A stretch of DNA of 64,000 nucleotides from DATLLN01 sp963809205 (lineage in GTDB: Bacteria > Actinomycetota > Thermoleophilia > Gaiellales > JAICJC01), in contig CAWEIS010000005.1 of NCBI GenBank assembly GCA_963809205.1, positions 22,416 through 86,415 on the forward strand, read 5' to 3'. Below, in pieces: positions 62,326 through 64,000 of the stretch. The translations under genes and the position numbers were made by a program. How positions within the stretch are numbered: the stretch's first letter is position 1; each line of letters starts with the position of its first letter. The notes beneath the pieces were generated by a model, which did no database searches, had not been told where the DNA came from, and saw nothing but the letters and a program-made list of their open reading frames with translations.

Positions 62326-64000
62326 ACCCGCCTGGTCGTCGAGCGCGAGCGCGAGCGGATGGCGTTCCGCGCCGCGAGCTACTGGGACGTCGAGGGCGAC
62401 TTCACCCCGGATGCCGAGTCGAACCTGTTCACCGCCAAGCTCACCGGCGTCGACGGCTCGAAGGTGGCCACCGGCCGCGACTTCGCCGACGACGGCACCC
62501 TGACCAACGCCAAGGCGACCCCGCTCGACGAGGCCGCCGCGACCGGCATCGCCAACGCGCTGCGCGCCGCCGACGTCACCGTCACCGACGTCTCCGAGAA
62601 GCCCTACACCCGCCGCCCGAGCGCGCCGTTCACGACGAGCACCCTGCAGCAGGAGGCCTCGCGCAAGCTGCGGCTCAACAGCCGCAACGCGATGCGGGTG
62701 GCCCAGCGGCTCTACGAGAACGGCTACATCACCTACATGCGGACCGACAGCACGTCGCTGTCGGAGTCCGCGCTGACCGCCGCCCGCACCCAGGCGCGCG
62801 AGATGTACGGCGCCGAGTACGTGCCCGACGCCCCGCGCCACTACGAGAAGAAGGTCAAGAACGCGCAGGAGGCGCACGAGGCGATCCGCCCCGCCGGTGA
62901 CCGGTTCCGCACTCCGGCCCAGGTGTCCGGTGAGCTGCGCGGCGAGGACTTCGCCCTCTACGACCTGATCTGGAAGCGCACCATCTCCTCGCAGATGGCC
63001 GACGCCCGCGGCTCCACGGCATCCGTGCGGCTCGGCGCCACCCTCGACGACGGCGCCCCGGCCGCACCGTCGAGCTGTCGGCGAGCGGCACCGTCATCAC
63101 CTTCCGCGGGCTTCCTCGCGGCGTACGAGGAGGGGCGCGACGAGCGCCAGGCGGCCCGCCGCAAGGACGAGGCCGAGGAGGAGCGCCGCCTGCCCCGGCT
63201 CGGGGTCGGCACCGCGCTGCGCACCGTGCGCACCGAGGCCAACGGCCACGAGACCTCCCCGCCGCCGCGCTACACCGAGGCCACCCTGGTCAAGGCGATG
63301 GAGGAGCGCGGCATCGGCCGGCCCTCCACCTACGCCTCGACGATCGGCACCATCCAGGACCGCGGCTACGTCGTCGAACCGCGGCTCGGCGCTCATCCCG
63401 AGCTGGCTCGCGTTCGCCGTGACCCGGCTGATGGAGGAGCACTTCTCCCGGCTGGTCGACTACGACTTCACCGCCTCGATGGAGGAGGACCTCGACGCCA
63501 TCGCCCGCGGCGACCAGGCAGCGCGGCGGCCTGGCTGCACCGCTTCTACTTCGGCGACGAGGCGAGCTCGGCCGAGGGGCTGCGCGACCTCGTCGAGGAC
63601 CTCGGCGACATCGACGCCCGGGCGATCTCGACGATCGACATCGGCGAGGGCATCGTCGTGCGGGTGGGCCGCTACGGCCCGTACGTCGAGGAGGTCGTGC
63701 CGGCCGGCATCGACCCGGCCACCGGCGAGGTGACGGATGCCGCCGCGCTCGGTGACGACGGCGCCCCGTCACGCCGCGGCGGGCCACGATCAACGACGAC
63801 ATCGCCCCCGACGAGCTGACCCCGGCGATGGCCCGCGAGCTGCTCGAGGCCGCCGCCGACGACGGGCGGGTGCTCGGCCAGGACCCGGCCACCGGCCACG
63901 ACATCGTGGCCCGGGCCGGCCGCTACGGCCCTACGTCACCGAGGTGCTGCCCGAGGCCGACGAGGCGCCGACAAGGGGCGGGGCGAAGGCCGTCAAGGTC
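62326..64000 (+). pseudogene. topA: DNA topoisomerase I, internal to C-terminal part, frameshifted and open at the window end
   Basis: Homology begins abruptly at TRLVVERERERMAFRAASYW, well inside TopA. It continues through the active-site Tyr in NGYITYMRTDSTSLSESAL, RHYEKKVKNAQEAHEAIRPA, MEERGIGRPSTYASTIGTIQ and C-terminal repeats (VVRVGRYGPYVEEVVPAGID). Frame changes lie near 63,060, 63,107, 63,376, 63,520, 63,780 and 63,930. The N-terminal Toprim domain is absent. TopA relaxes negative supercoils and is single-copy and essential. A truncated copy joined to unrelated DNA therefore suggests a chimeric contig, not a native gene. Confidence 0.8.

Overview
The window is very GC-rich DNA, coding on both strands, with many GTG starts and short ATGA/GTGA overlaps between genes. 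Gene content (a form I CO dehydrogenase locus, LAL-type LuxR and MocR regulators, DUF2252, membrane sensor proteins with a conserved YDID segment, many acyl-CoA enzymes, Tat-like and secretory leaders) points to a soil-type actinobacterium. My best guess is a member of the Thermoleophilia (Gaiella/Solirubrobacter relatives); this is inferred from content and style, not from a marker gene. At least eight genes that otherwise look intact carry single-base frameshifts, so the sequence probably comes from an error-prone or metagenomic assembly. I saw no rRNA, tRNA, CRISPR array or insertion sequence.

Layout. 1-7.9 kb: the end of a flippase-like membrane protein, a LuxR/carboxymuconolactone decarboxylase/DUF1269 operon, DUF2252, and a MocR-PHP-HAD operon. 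7.9-14 kb: an orphan peptide-type substrate-binding lipoprotein, then a GcvT-like protein with two FAD oxidoreductases. 14-20 kb: scattered enzymes, several frameshifted. 20.1-24.1 kb: a secreted M43-type metalloprotease followed by a compact mau-like operon (MauE, a 24-cysteine Tat-leader protein, MauD-like thioredoxin, a 25-residue peptide, a polytopic membrane protein and an unknown protein). 24.1-32 kb: an RTX/TolB surface protein, an APH-aminotransferase fusion, a membrane sensor, a methyltransferase and proline iminopeptidase. 32.1-38.1 kb: a six-gene operon (Ltp/thiolase-like, DUF35, MaoC, SDR, ADP-forming acyl-CoA synthetase, acyl-CoA dehydrogenase) that reads as a complete acyl-CoA side-chain degradation route. 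38.2-41 kb: PhoX-like and small hypothetical genes.

41.2-51.5 kb is the CO-oxidation region. On the minus strand, five small single-pass membrane proteins are followed without a real gap by coxM, coxS, coxL (with the form I active-site signature AYRCSFR), an XdhC/CoxI protein with a C-terminal YHS domain, coxD (MoxR ATPase), coxE (VWA), a small Cys protein and a stand-alone CoxL-type domain. A coxG-like gene lies just beyond a divergent YceI gene. CoxM/S/L would form the enzyme, CoxI/D/E would mature its Mo-Cu centre, and the membrane proteins may anchor it or link it to the respiratory chain.

51.6-54 kb: MarR with a divergent DHA2-type drug exporter. 54-61 kb: a second membrane sensor and an exopolysaccharide locus (Wzz-like, O-antigen ligase-like, priming sugar transferase, polysaccharide deacetylase, GT4). 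61-62.2 kb: MarR and an internally deleted exporter. From about 62,323 the sequence changes abruptly to the middle of a topA gene on the plus strand while a minus-strand gene is cut at the same point. This looks like a chimeric join.

The two most novel-looking systems are the five-gene membrane cassette fused to the CO dehydrogenase operon and the mau-like operon built around a 24-cysteine protein without any recognisable catalytic large subunit.
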